DNA of 64,000 nucleotides, from contig MARA01000002.1 in the NCBI GenBank assembly GCA_001792895.1, forward strand, positions 2,790,001-2,854,000. The letters run 5' to 3'. The translations under genes and the position numbers were made by a program. A model generated the notes under the pieces. It worked only from the letters and a program-made list of their open reading frames with translations. It was not told the DNA's origin and did no database searches. Source of the DNA: Lentinus brumalis (lineage: Eukaryota > Basidiomycota > Agaricomycetes > Polyporales > Polyporaceae). Shown here piece by piece: positions 21,711 to 33,800 of the stretch (position 1 is its first letter; each line of letters opens with the position of its first letter).

Positions 21711-24555
21711 CGCGGGCAGGGAGGTGGAAGGCGAGGGCGGGGGTGGGGAGGGCGGGCGGCGGAGAGGAAACGAATATTGCGGGCACGAGGCGATGGAGAA
21801 GGAGACGGACTTCTCTTGACAGAAGGCGCAGGGAGGGATGGGAGAGAAGAGGCAGCCAAACGCAACACTTTTAGGGCAGATCCAGAGCGAGAGCAATGGA
21901 TTCGAGCCCGGCAGAAAAGGAAGGACGAGCGGTGGACTTAGTTTCCTCGACCGACCGGTCATCATCTCGCCGCGCTCCCCGGGGTCCTGTCACGCTGCAT
22001 CGAATAGAGTTCGCTGCCAGTCACTGTCTTCCAGAACCCCCGGCGATGGATCCAGTCAGACCCTCTGATCGAACATCCCCGTCTAAATCCGGACGCACTC
22101 CTCGGCACTTGCCTCTCCGCATGCCGTACGCGACCTCCATTCTGCTGACAAACGCCTGCGAGCAGGGCCATGTCTCCAGCCTCTGCACAGTGTCCTCCTC
22201 CTCCTCCGCGGCATCTCGGCTCGCGCGCGCGTGATTGGTCGATCGCCATTCCAGGGTGCCCCCCCAACCTTCACGGGCTCCCACGGTGCGCACCAGACTA
22301 GTCCATTCCGGGCACCCGCTCTCCCCGATCACCTGTGTATGCTTTATGCACAGCTTTCATCCACCGACGACCGACGCCCTCAACGACGCTGCCTACGACG
22401 CTGCCAGTGCCCACATCCGGCCTTCTGTCCCTCGCCGCCCTCGCCGCCCTCCCTGCGGACCTCGACCCGACCCTGCGTCACGCCCGCCAGCGCAAGCGAG
22501 TTCGAGAACCACTCCGCAACGGCCAATGTCGTATGCGCTTCTGCGCCACAACGCCGTCGTCCTCCTCCTCCACGTGTCTACATCCATTCTCTCCCAATTA
22601 GTCCCCGCCCTCCCGAGCCCTGTCCGCTAACCAGTCTGTCACCGCCCTGCACTAGCGGCAGATCCACGCTGCCCGCCTTATCTCCCCACAATCCAATATT
22701 CATTATGCATTTCATTCTCCGGCGTGCAGTGCCGGCGCGCACGATCTCCTCGCGCCGACTGACTGACTGACGTGCACGCCGGGGACCCTGCAGGCTGTGG
22801 CCAAGATTCGCTCGCCCCAGACAGCAGCCTGCCACACGTCCCGCCGGCACGCCAGCGTCCAATCCGTCCAGCGATGCAGCTCATGATGATGCTCGCACCG
22901 CACCGCACGCTCGCTCTTACTGCGGTCCTGCGGCCAGGGACCGACCCCCAGCGCGGCACGCGGAGCCTGGAATGTATTGCGCCGCGAGGCTCGAGATCTC
23001 GAGTGCTCGGCCGCTCCCTCCCCCTCCCTCCCCCCTTGTCCCTTGAAACGCCCGCCGCGTGCCAATGCCAATGCCATATCATATCTTCCCGCCCTACAAA
23101 CCCCGAAGAAGATACGCCGATGATACGCACAGCACGGAGTCACCCACAACCGTCCGAACGCCGCAACCTTATACCACTAAGTACTACTAAGTCCTGCCAG
23201 TGCCACAGATCTCGCGAAGCCCGAGAGCATGTATAATGGGCGCGCACCGCACATAACGCACCGCGGCCAGACCTCGAGAACTTACATAGAAGCCGTCGCA
23301 CACCGCTCCTTCCGAACCGCCAGACCCCCGCAAGCGAGCCCACGAAACAGCCAACAGGTGCTCGAAACGCTTCTCGATATTCATTTTGGCTGCTTCCACC
23401 CGCTGATAACACGTTCGTCCGGCAGTTATTTATCCAGGAAAGCGAAAAGCGAAAAGCGAGAGAAATTATCCGGCGCCCGGGCTCCGAAATGCGTCTGTAT
23501 CCTAATAGGTGGTGGTGGTCGTCTATGTCAACGGGGTGCGGGAAGGAGGGAGGGTCTGCAACGAGCGGCGAGGGACGGGGAACGAGGAACGGGGGGTAGA
23601 CGGAATGATGTACAGGGTAAAAACGAGCAGTGTCAGTGGGGTTGGTTAATAATAGGTTACGGGATTTATGTGTACGGTATCGGTATGGACTTGGACTTGG
23701 TGACGCACGACGACGAACGAGGACTCTGAATAGATGAAGCGCAGGATGGGGGCTGGATATTTTGCTGTGCACGAGTGGGTGGATGCGGCGTGATGGTACA
23801 GTGGGGATTCAGAATCAGATCAGCGAGAGGCAGCAGCGAGTCGGACGCAAACGAGGGGACGACGCAGAGTATGTGTGTGTGAAGTTGGCGGATGCCGGAT
23901 GCGGGGAATGGGAGGAGGAATCAGCGAGCCCAAAACCAAGCGAAACGTCCGAGCCCGCCGCCCCTTCCGACACGCACCCACGACACGCACCACACCCCTG
24001 GCAAGGGATGCAACGAGCGTACGTACGCGTCTCCAGGCACGACGAGCATTCTACCCGACTAAAATAAAGGTGAAACGGCGTGGAAGTTGGAACAGTGCGT
24101 CAGACACAGAAGAACCGCAGCAGAGACATACACAATAAGCGATAATAACCAGCACGAAGCAATACCGTGGGTCCCGTCAGACAATAGAGGTGCGGGAAAG
24201 AGGGGCCATGCGTTGTGGGTGCGTGTAGGAGCCGGAGTTAACCCCGAGCCGTGCGGAGTCGGAGGGACCGTTCAGGAGGTGCGAATGATCAAGGGAGTGC
24301 CAACCACACCGACGATGCCGGCGGCGCACGACGTCCATGATCGTAATGGAGGGATGGTCCGATCGACCGTGCTCCACAAAGGCGCATAGACGATCGGTAG
24401 CCCCGACCGGCGACCAAGGAAGACATCGCACCCGCTCTCGGAATAAGTCGCCGAGCGCAGTGCCAGCAGGTAGGCCACCATCCACACCGACTTCCATCCC
24501 GACACGGACCAAGGACGAACCAAACCGACGACGCACCCGCACGGCGCGCACAGCC
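21711..24555. other. Long intergenic region upstream of the HSF-type gene
   Basis: This 2.8 kb lies between the 5' end of the HSF-type gene and the 3' end of the kinase gene, both on the minus strand. It contains short simple-sequence tracts (Ser/Pro-type C-rich runs near 23010-23035, repeated agcgaaa near 23436-23457). The longest plus-strand frame (22231-22770) is low-complexity Pro/Ser/Arg and unconvincing. A long 5' UTR with upstream introns for the HSF-type gene is possible but not shown. Confidence 0.4.
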
Positions 24556-27500
24556 TTAGCTCTCGCCGTCGTAGTGCAGCGTGATACTTGAGAACGCGCT
24601 GAACTCGTCCACGATTGGCGGCTTCGGCGCAGGGTCCAGCCCGTCTTCGCCCCCAAGTCCGGGCGAGCCGGGCACGCCCGACCCCGCGACGCCCTTCAGC
24701 GAGCTCTGCTTCTCGAACTGGAGCGATGTCGATTCGTTCATCTGCCGGAAGTTCACCGCGTCGATTCCGTTCGAGGCGGTGGGCACGATCTGCGTGGCCG
24801 GTGCATGATTATGATGATGCGCAGAGCAGATCGTTGTTGCATCATCACGAGAATGGGATGCGATGAGCGGTGCCATACGGCGAAGAGGGGAAAGAAGATC
24901 GTCAGCAAGCAGTTCTTCTCGGAGACGCATTACACAGGCCTCGTAACAGCATAACAGCACAAAGACAGAACACAAAGACCATACGGCATCGCGCAGCGCG
25001 TTCCCAGACGCCGCGGCTGTGCGTGTCAATTGCGGAGGACGATCAAAAGAGCTAATGGGCGGCCGCCGGGTCGATGGGACGATGATGACATCGACGGGGT
25101 TCCTTTGCATATCATACCCCGCGCAGCAGGCGAGAAGACGACGAGGGATCTCGTCCTCGTCGACCGTCAATCGCGATCGGTGCTCCAAGAGCCCGACGGA
25201 TCTCCCCATTTCGGCAAATTCTAAATGCCAGATGGACGATCTCCGACATGCCCACCGTGACTCAAGCCCGCGCAGGGTGACACAGCCAGGCAACCGCAAG
25301 GCTATCACTCGTCCTTCTGAGACCCCGCGCGGCCAGCCAATCCAGCATCGCGGAGCATGCGCCCCATAGCGGCCTGCCGCACCTAACCTGATTAGACCAC
25401 CATGGTGCGGGCGGGGTCCCATGTGATCACCGTGTATGCGCGCACAATTGCCGGAAACGGCGAGCAGGGAGAACGTAGGATGAGAGAAAAACTCACCGGC
25501 GGCTGCGTGTTCCGTAGGAGACCCCAATTGATTTTGGCGAACCACTTGTGTTGCTTGACCTCCGAGGCGCCGCTCTTGCTGCCCAGGCGCGTCGCTTCCT
25601 TCTTATCGAGCAGACGCGTGATGACATCCTTGCAGGCGCTACAAGGGAGAACCACGTAATGGAGAGATCACGGTAGCGTTAGGGGGACAGTGCGCGACAC
25701 ACTTAGGCCGGAACATGCTTACTGTGACACCTTCGGCGTGTCTCGGAAATGAACTGGCAGGTTCAATATATTGTGGAACGTGTCGTTGCGCTCAACACCC
25801 TTGAACGGAGTGGTTGCGTACTGCGCAAAAAGGTCCGAGGCGTCAGACTGTGGGAGCGAAGGCAGGGACCAAGCATGCGAGACACGAAAACTCCGCTGCA
25901 CACTCACAATCATCTCGTAGATGAGGATACCCAGTGTCCACCAGTCCACGGCAGAGGTGTGCCCGGATGTCTGAATCACCTCTGGCGCGATGTACTCTAT
26001 TGCGGAACAAAGCAACAACGCCACAACGTCAGTGCACCGCTCTGGGTCCGCCGGTGGCACCAAGCAAGGCACTCACCCTCTGTGCCCACGAACGAGTTCG
26101 TCCGGAAGTCGGCTGTGCATGCTCGGGTATCGACTAAAAGGGTCTGTGGCAGCGACACAGAATGGCAGATTTCGGATCAGCAAGCGCGGTGACGCAAAGT
26201 ATGGAAGACAGCAGCATACCCCATTCTCCTCCGTGTGTATAGTCGCGGGCCGACCACCGCGCTCGCCGGATTGTTTCGCCAGGTCGAAATCCGATAGCAT
26301 TATGTGCCCAGATTGGTGTAGTAGGATATCTGGCGATGCGCGTGTCAGCACAGCACTCCACAAGAGGGTTCGCGGGACAGGGCCGTAGCAGCCGAGATGG
26401 CCGGTCATATACGTACTTTCAGGCTTCAAGTCCCGGTAAATAAAACCCATCAGGTGCAGGTATTCCAGTGCTGCTGTCACCTCTGCAGCGTAGAACCGCG
26501 CAGCATCCTCCGAGAGGCACTTCCCTGGCCGCGACTGCAGTGCTCGGAAGAACTCGCCGCCCATGCAGTACTCCATGCAGAAGTAGAGGAAGTTCTCGGA
26601 CTGGAAGGAGTGATGGAGTGTGACGATGAAGGGATGGTTTGCCGTTGCGAGAATCTCCTGCTCCGTCAGAGCGCGCTTGATCTTCTTCCGCTCTATCATC
26701 TCCTTCTTGGAGAGGACTATGTCCTGCGATGAGCCATATGCGTGCATGTCGGTCGTGGTACGGCGCACCTTTCATGGCGAACAGCTTGCCCGACTTCTTC
26801 TCCCGCACAAGGTACACCTTCCCGACGTCGCCCCTTCCCAGCATCTTGATCTTGTGGAAGCTGCCGGGACCCACTTCCACCTACACGGGGAGGACGATCT
26901 CTCCTTGAGGGGCGGCAAAGCGGAAGAAGTGAAGACGCGGACGTACCGACTTGACCTTGATAGAATGACTTGAATACGTCCTTCTAAACGCGATCTTCCC
27001 CGGACCCTCTAATGTCTGCGCGTTCGTAACCCGATCCTTCGTCCTGAACCCCAAGTTGGAGCTCGCCGACCGTAATTGCCGAGTAGGCGCGCCCCGGGAC
27101 GATGCCGAGGAGAGGGTCTCGAGCGAGTTCGTGCCCTGTTCCGAGTTAGACTCGGGCATCGGAGGCACCGTGTCCCCAGGCGATAGCAGCCCGTTCTTCG
27201 TCGTCGCGTTGTTGTTGGACCGGCCACCGAGAGCGAACAAGCCCTTCGCGTTAGGCGCCGACGCGACGCGACGGATGAAACGCGACGCATTCGCCCCAAA
27301 TGCCTTTGGGGACAACGGCCCGCGCGACGAGGGCGTCGTCGGGGTCGGGGGCATGAACTCTAGTTGTGACGAGGTGGCCGTCTGGGGCGCCTTGCGACCG
27401 AGCATGCGCTGCTTCTTGGACCGCGCCTTCTCTGTGCTCGCCTCTGGCTCAACTTCTGATGACGGGGCGTGCGTGAAGTAGTCTGGGGTGGGCGGCGGTC

Positions 27501-27840
27501 TGTGCACGGCTCGTGTGGGCATAGAGGGATTCGAGTCGCTGGAGAGCGTGTTCGACGAATTGTACGAAGACCGTCGATCCGGCGACGCGAGCAGAGTGGG
27601 AATCGAAGACGCAGCGGAGGTAAGTGGAGTCAGCGCGCTCGGAGAGGTATGGATGGTGCTCGTGTCAAGTGTGAGGGAGGAGGTGGCAACCTTCTTGGAC
27701 GACTGGCTCCCTATCCTGAATATGGACTTCCATGCAGATTGGCTGCTTGGAGACGTGGGCGAAAGGGGATGGACGGGAAGCGGCGAGTGATGTGGGATGA
27801 CGGGGCTCATGCTTCCTGCGTCGGGACTTGAGTGAACCAT
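24556..27840 (-). CDS. AGC protein kinase, Fpk1/NRC-2 type
   Basis: Nine exons in transcript order: 27840-26947, 26880-26769, 26716-26417, 26329-26220, 26143-26077, 25996-25908, 25820-25723, 25638-25497, 24789-24556; 681 residues, no frame break. Residues 1-298 are disordered and Ser/Thr/Pro-rich. The kinase domain has the loop GRGDVGKV (313-320), lysine 335 in FAMK, the catalytic [16 protein letters not shown] at about 448-455 (DFD rather than DFG, usual in the Fpk1/NRC-2 branch), the activation-loop threonine region [15 protein letters not shown], and [11 protein letters not shown]. The tail has [18 protein letters not shown] and ends with a hydrophobic motif near [12 protein letters not shown]. 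Known members phosphorylate lipid flippases (yeast Fpk1/2) or control growth and development (Neurospora nrc-2). The last intron is 707 nt, far longer than the rest. Confidence 0.88.
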
Positions 27841-30800
27841 GGTTGCCCAAGCTAGTGAGCGGAAGCTGTTGGACCGTCCGTAGGCGAGTGATGGCGAGCT
27901 GATGAAAGAATGGCAAGTAGACTACTCGCAGTCGTACGCGGCTCAGTGGGCAGCGAGAGTGCGAGGGGAGTCGTCCGGGACAGCGTCGACGAGACAGATG
28001 GGAGAATGAAGAAGAGACCAGCGGGGCACCGTCGTCGACACTCGCTTACGGCCAAGCTTGCAAATGAGGGCGCTCGACGACGTTAAGCGTACGCTAAACA
28101 GTCCTAGCCCAGCGTTCTTTACACTTCTTACCAGACTCTAATGTTACGTCAGCCGCGGCCGGTCCCGGTCTAGGCTGCCAGTGCTATTGCTGCCTCCTCC
28201 CGTGTCTCCTGCAGTCTCCCGTCTGCACTAGTCCTCCTCCTCCTTCCAAGCACAGGCCGCCGGTGGCGGGCGCGCGCCATCGCACCCCGCACCTAGCCCC
28301 ATCCAGGACCATCCGTGTCCGCGCGCCCGCCTGATTGCCCGACGTCGGCTCTTGTGTTCATCCGCCAGCATTGAAACATACAATTCCGGCTAATAACCGC
28401 TTATCAGGCACGGAAATTACTGCTGTCGCGGATGCGGACTGGCCCATGCTCAGTCCTTCAACTTCCCAGACCAACCGTACATACATAACGTTCGCCAGAA
28501 CAGGCCAGAAGAAACGTAGCGTCCGTATGACTGCAGCCTGCATAGAACGCCGCTGGCCTTCTTCAGAATTCGCCTTCTCTTCCTGTGACCCAGTACTTAG
28601 TGTGACCCTTCCTGGGCGGTATGCATGTAAGTGGCGCGCCGGGGTTCCCTTGAACCGCGGGTGTAGCCTCAGCGAAGCACCGACTCGTTCGCAGAGCTGC
28701 TCATCGTCCCCGGTGGACACGCACTGCGCACCTCCCGTGAATCAGTGCAGCTGCAATCGCACCCTGGACCTGCCGGCCTGTCAAAGGAGAGTTCAGGCAT
28801 CAAACTTCAAGCCCGCATCCTTAGAAGTCCACGGTCATCTGTCCATCGCCCGTCTAACTCCGGTCACCAGACTGCTGCATGCTTCAAAATTTTGAGCGAG
28901 AGTTCTGTCGGCCGTCCCGATGACGCGCCCGCAGAAATGTCAGAGAGACTCAAGAGAGGGAGGCACGCACTGATTGACTCCAGTCCAACGTCTCATGTAT
29001 GTATCTGGTGCAATAACGGTTGGCGGATACACGGACGCGGCGGGCGACTGCTTGTCCTCGGAGTACAGGGATCTCGGGACCTTTTCATATGCGCTCTTGT
29101 AGCACATGCGTTCTGATGCCAGCGCCCTGGTGTGAATGCGAAAGTCGAGAGAGAAGTCTGACGCCGGGTGCACACACCAGCAGGAAGCCTGGTGTCCCGC
29201 TTCCGCTCCCGCCGTCCAGAACACAGAAGACATCCACTTGGCTCTCACTTCTCGCCTTGACGCTGCGCGAAGTGGCCGGGATCTCTTCTGGCGAGCTACG
29301 ATCTGTTTGAGTGCAGTCCAACATCGAAGCAGGATCACAGGAGATTGAGCCACACTGCGTTTGGGAGCCCTTCGCGCCGGCGCCCCAGCCTTGTGCCATA
29401 TGCGAAGGGAGATGTGTCTCACCACGAGGTGAGAAAGTCTGTATGATTGATCTGGGCCCCAGAGCGTCGGGAGCGAATGCTCGCCCGCTGTTGAACGCAA
29501 AACTTCGCGCTGGTCGCGGACACGCTCTGTGCTGGGAGAGGCGGCGGTGCGCGTGCGAACGCCCTGCAGATGACGGAAGGTCCGTTGCCTTTCTGTTAGA
29601 TGAGTACGTATGCAAGTGATCTCCCGGGCTTATGGACCTGGGCTGACTCACGAATACCACAGAGTGCCGTTATCGCGAGGCGGTCAACAGAGGGGGATGG
29701 CCGACTCGTATTCACAGCATCAGGACATAACATCATGCCCTGCCTGATCTGCAGTGCGGACAGGGGAGTGGTGCATGTGCATGTCAGTCCCACCGCCTCT
29801 TGGGATGATGGTCAAGGAGAAAGCGCGGTCGAACTGATCATGATAGACCGGGCGCAACTTGGAACGCACAATCAGACTGACAAGACTGACAAGGCCCCGA
29901 CCGAGATCATCGACCCCGCGACAGACAGCGTCATGTCACAGGATGGCGGGCCGTTCTGTGAGTGGGGATACCGGCATTGGAAAGCACAGGCAGGTGAGCA
30001 GAGTGGCAGCGCGACATGGAGACAGTGTACGTACGGGCAAAATTAAAATCGTTGATGTCCAGCGCCACAAAGACGATCCCGCCGAATATGGGAGGGCGGG
30101 AGGAAGGACGCCGGTAGACGCCGAATTGTCGTTGGGACCCCGAGAGCGGCGGTCGCGGCGGGGGCAGGGGGGGCATCAGCGAGACAGAGACAGAGGCCGG
30201 GGCTGGCAGCGAGCACGGGATCGCTCCGATGGCTCGCCGGCGGATGCAGGAGATACCTGTTCAGGGGGTGCAGCGAGCATCAGCCACAGCTCGGGCGAGA
30301 GGAATGAGCCTGTCAGACACGGGCCGCGTTCCTGGGGCAGCTGGGCCCGAGTCGCGCTCCGAGCATGGCAGCCCCAGTCCTCCCAGTGTTAATCCCGACT
30401 CCGCAGGGAAGCCCGCCCCGCGCCTCACACCGCCCCCCTTACGTTCTCCCGTCCATGTCAGACATCCCGCCGGCTGCCCGCACAGAGCAGTCCACACGCC
30501 GTCTTCGGTCTCTGCCCGCGGGAGCAGGCCCACTGCCTGCCTCGGATGCAGTCGCAGCTCTGCGCGAGAGATGTCTGATCGTCCTGCACACCGTTGTTCG
30601 TTTCACGACTCCCCGACTGTCCCCGTAACCACTCCGAGGGGAACTCCGGTTGCCCTTCTCGCGCATGTCTGCGACGACATCCTGCAAGAGCTGCGTCTGC
30701 GCAGGCACAGATTGTGTCACGCGCATCTAGAACAGTGCACTCCATTAGCCCTGCGATGCAGTGGTCCGTGTGATGGACCCACTCGAGCAACCCAATTACT

Positions 30801-33800
30801 TCCGCCGAATCTTCAGGCAACCGACGCGGGAAAGGCCACTACCAGGTCAGTCTGGCGTAGTCCAGCCGGACAACCGAGGGTCCGCAATGTCCCGCAAAGC
30901 TGGTCGCCCCTCCCGAGGGGATCCATCGGTGCGCCGAGTGCGAGTCCCTGCTGCAAAGACGTAGAGATGTAGTCAGTGTGTATGGCAGCGGGACAATGAA
31001 GAAAACATGCGCAGGCGCCCGCTATCGCGCCTGATGACCGCGACAGTCGCCTATCATATCTGGCCCATGCGTCGACTCTCGACGCGGACCCGGACCCACA
31101 ACTCGTCAGCGTGGGTCCCGCCCTCTCGATCAAGAAGCACTTTCCAGTTCCTGGAACAATTGCTAGCCGACCTGTGAGTCCTTGTTTTAATTGTCACCCG
31201 TGCTCATGGACTAACCTCGCTTAGGGCTCGCCTGCTGCCACCACCGCAAGCTCGGAGTCGCTGGATTGGACCGAGAGTCAGCACACCAGTGATCACCGGG
31301 GCGAGTAGCGGACGAGCTTACGCAACTTCCCTGGAAGCTCTCCATGGCACCGATCGACGGTCTTCCCACTCGGACGTGTTGTATCCTCGTTGTGGTTTAT
31401 CGCGCCCCGCAAGCACACGGCGCACCCGTGTACTGGCGTATCTCCGAGGATCCACGACCGGTGATACCGATCGCCTGAACGCAGCCGCTGCAAAGTTGAC
31501 GTACGGGCTCAGTGGGATTACCTCTGCAATGCAGGAACCGGGAGTGCAGTGAGCGACCCTTACGTGAACACACGACCGAGGGGGGGTCTTGCAAGCGCAA
31601 GGACCCAAGCAGGCTGGGCCTAGGCAAGCGTGACCCGCGAGTTCATGCGCTAGTGCCCATCGGCAACCCGGTCCTGGGGAGATTGACTGGAGACCCCAAA
31701 GACCCCGAGTTCACGTCGTGACACGGCAGACACGTAGGGCCTTTGCCCGTTGCATCTTGAATCCAAAGCTGGTGCTTTGAGTGGCCTCTGCAGCGCATGC
31801 CTCTTGACTGCTATGAACCATAAACTGACATTAGCTCCTTGGCAGCTCCCGCAGCAGCACTGAATATCGATCTGACCTTCGTACTCACGGCCGCTGCAGC
31901 AATATCACTAATTTACTACGGCCTACCTCTCATCCCGCTGCAGCACGATGTCCCCCTCTGACCGCCGTACCGCCAGACCTTGGCTCCTTCTATATGGAAT
32001 CGCCCGAGTGGAAACAACTGGCGGAAAGGTTCGTTCGGGTCCACTCGGTATGGACATCGCCCTGCTCGATATTGAGTTTGAGCAATGAAATATTGACTGC
32101 GGGACCACTCCGAGTCCCACCGCCAAGGCACCCGTGATCGCTCGTTCTGCAGGCGTGAAGGTTGGAGATGCTCGGCGGTGACGCACGAACACAACAGGCG
32201 CAACTTATTCGTAGCGTCGGCAGACGGCTCGGGGAGGGTGAAGGGGCACGAAGCACCATAGATGCTAACGGGTAGTTCAGCCGGCAACACGGTTGCCAAT
32301 ATTGATGTGTGCCGCTTGAGCAGACTCATCCGAGGACGAGGACGGAGGCGACCGGCTGGTGCCGGGTCAACACTCCTGGGATCTGGACTGGTCGCTAGAA
32401 CGAGGAGAGGTTGTCGTGTCATTGACTATAGCCATTGGCGCAACGTCACGCACCTCCATGCACCCACGCCAGGTATGAAGCCCGAGGTCGCTTGAGAACC
32501 TCGGCCACAGCCCAGCCCGAGCTGCGCGGTACCCACTTGGGCCGTAGAGTCGCTCACTGAGCTATGGACACCTCATGCAGTATGCAGAAGGCGCAGCATA
32601 GCTGAGGCAGCAATCAAAGTACCATCTGGGGCTGCTCTTCCTAGGGACATCGGCCCTATCTTGTGTTGTGATGTTTCGCTACCAGCGAGTCGTCTAGCTC
32701 AGTTACTGGTATTGCCACGCGCACCATCTTACCCTTCGTCTACACCACCAGTCCGCACAATTGCGGATTTGTACGAGATAAGCTGTAGTGAGAAGAGGCT
32801 GGGTCGCACTCGAGGAGTTACTGGAACGAAGTGAGCACCCAAACCTTACATTTCGGTCTCGGACATACATTGTTTCGAACGTTCTAGGTGGCATGTCCAC
32901 TCGGGAGTCCTCCATATAAATCACTGCCGCAAAACATGTCGGCATATCAGCCCAGCAGACAAGAGACCAGTGTTGCACACCTTGCTGCCGCCGCCGCTCA
33001 GACTTCGTTCCCCATTGCCGCACGCTCGCGCGCAAGTAACATAAGCCGTTATATCCGTGGAGCGACGCTCGAGAAGCGCACTTGCAGACCTCAGAAACGG
33101 CGACTCCTCGAGGACTCCTGTCATCCAGTTTACATTCGGTCCCTGTGCACATGGATATGTGCACATGTGAGCAACGCATGCTAGATCCGCGACGCTATCA
33201 CGACGCACCTTTTATCCGGTATACGTAGTGGTCTCCATGATTTGACATCTTACCACCGTGATTGCTCTGGCTGACCCGCATCCCAGAAGCCCGACCATCG
33301 ACTGTTGCACTGAGAGGCGGCGACTCGACTGAGGCAGTAACCCATCAACAACGACGCGAGACGCCTCATACGTGTCCGCAGGTCCGTCCGGGCATGCGGT
33401 CCTCGGAACTGGTTGTTTGCAAGCGGCAACTTGACTGTCCCTCGTCTGAAACATCGGAGAGTGGTGGAAGAACTGAGACCATTACCCCTCGGTGCAATCA
33501 AAGACTGCCCGTCCAAACGCGCGATGCCTTCAGGATGCGGCACCGACCCCTCTGTGTCCCGGCGTACGACGGCCCTGCGAAACACTGCGGGTACCCGGAT
33601 GTACACAGTGCTCCGACCTGGTCGGAGGCATCGCGCTAGGAAAGCCAAAGCTGCTGCGCCGCGAGCATAAAGACCTAGGGGCGACGTTGTCAGCAAGCTG
33701 TAGCGGCGATATTGCGTCTGGCTCGGGGTCACCAGGCCCGGGGGTGGGCTGCCACTTTCAAGCTTCTTTGACTGGGGACGATTGGGTAAGTCGTGACAGG

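Noticed and set aside
22231..22770. 179-codon plus-strand open frame upstream of the HSF-type gene
   Set aside because: Low-complexity Pro/Ser/Arg sequence, explained by C-rich DNA.
32688..32765. tRNA-like A-box (tctagctcagttactgg)
   Set aside because: No B-box (GTTCGANNC-type) at the right distance and no cloverleaf pairing.
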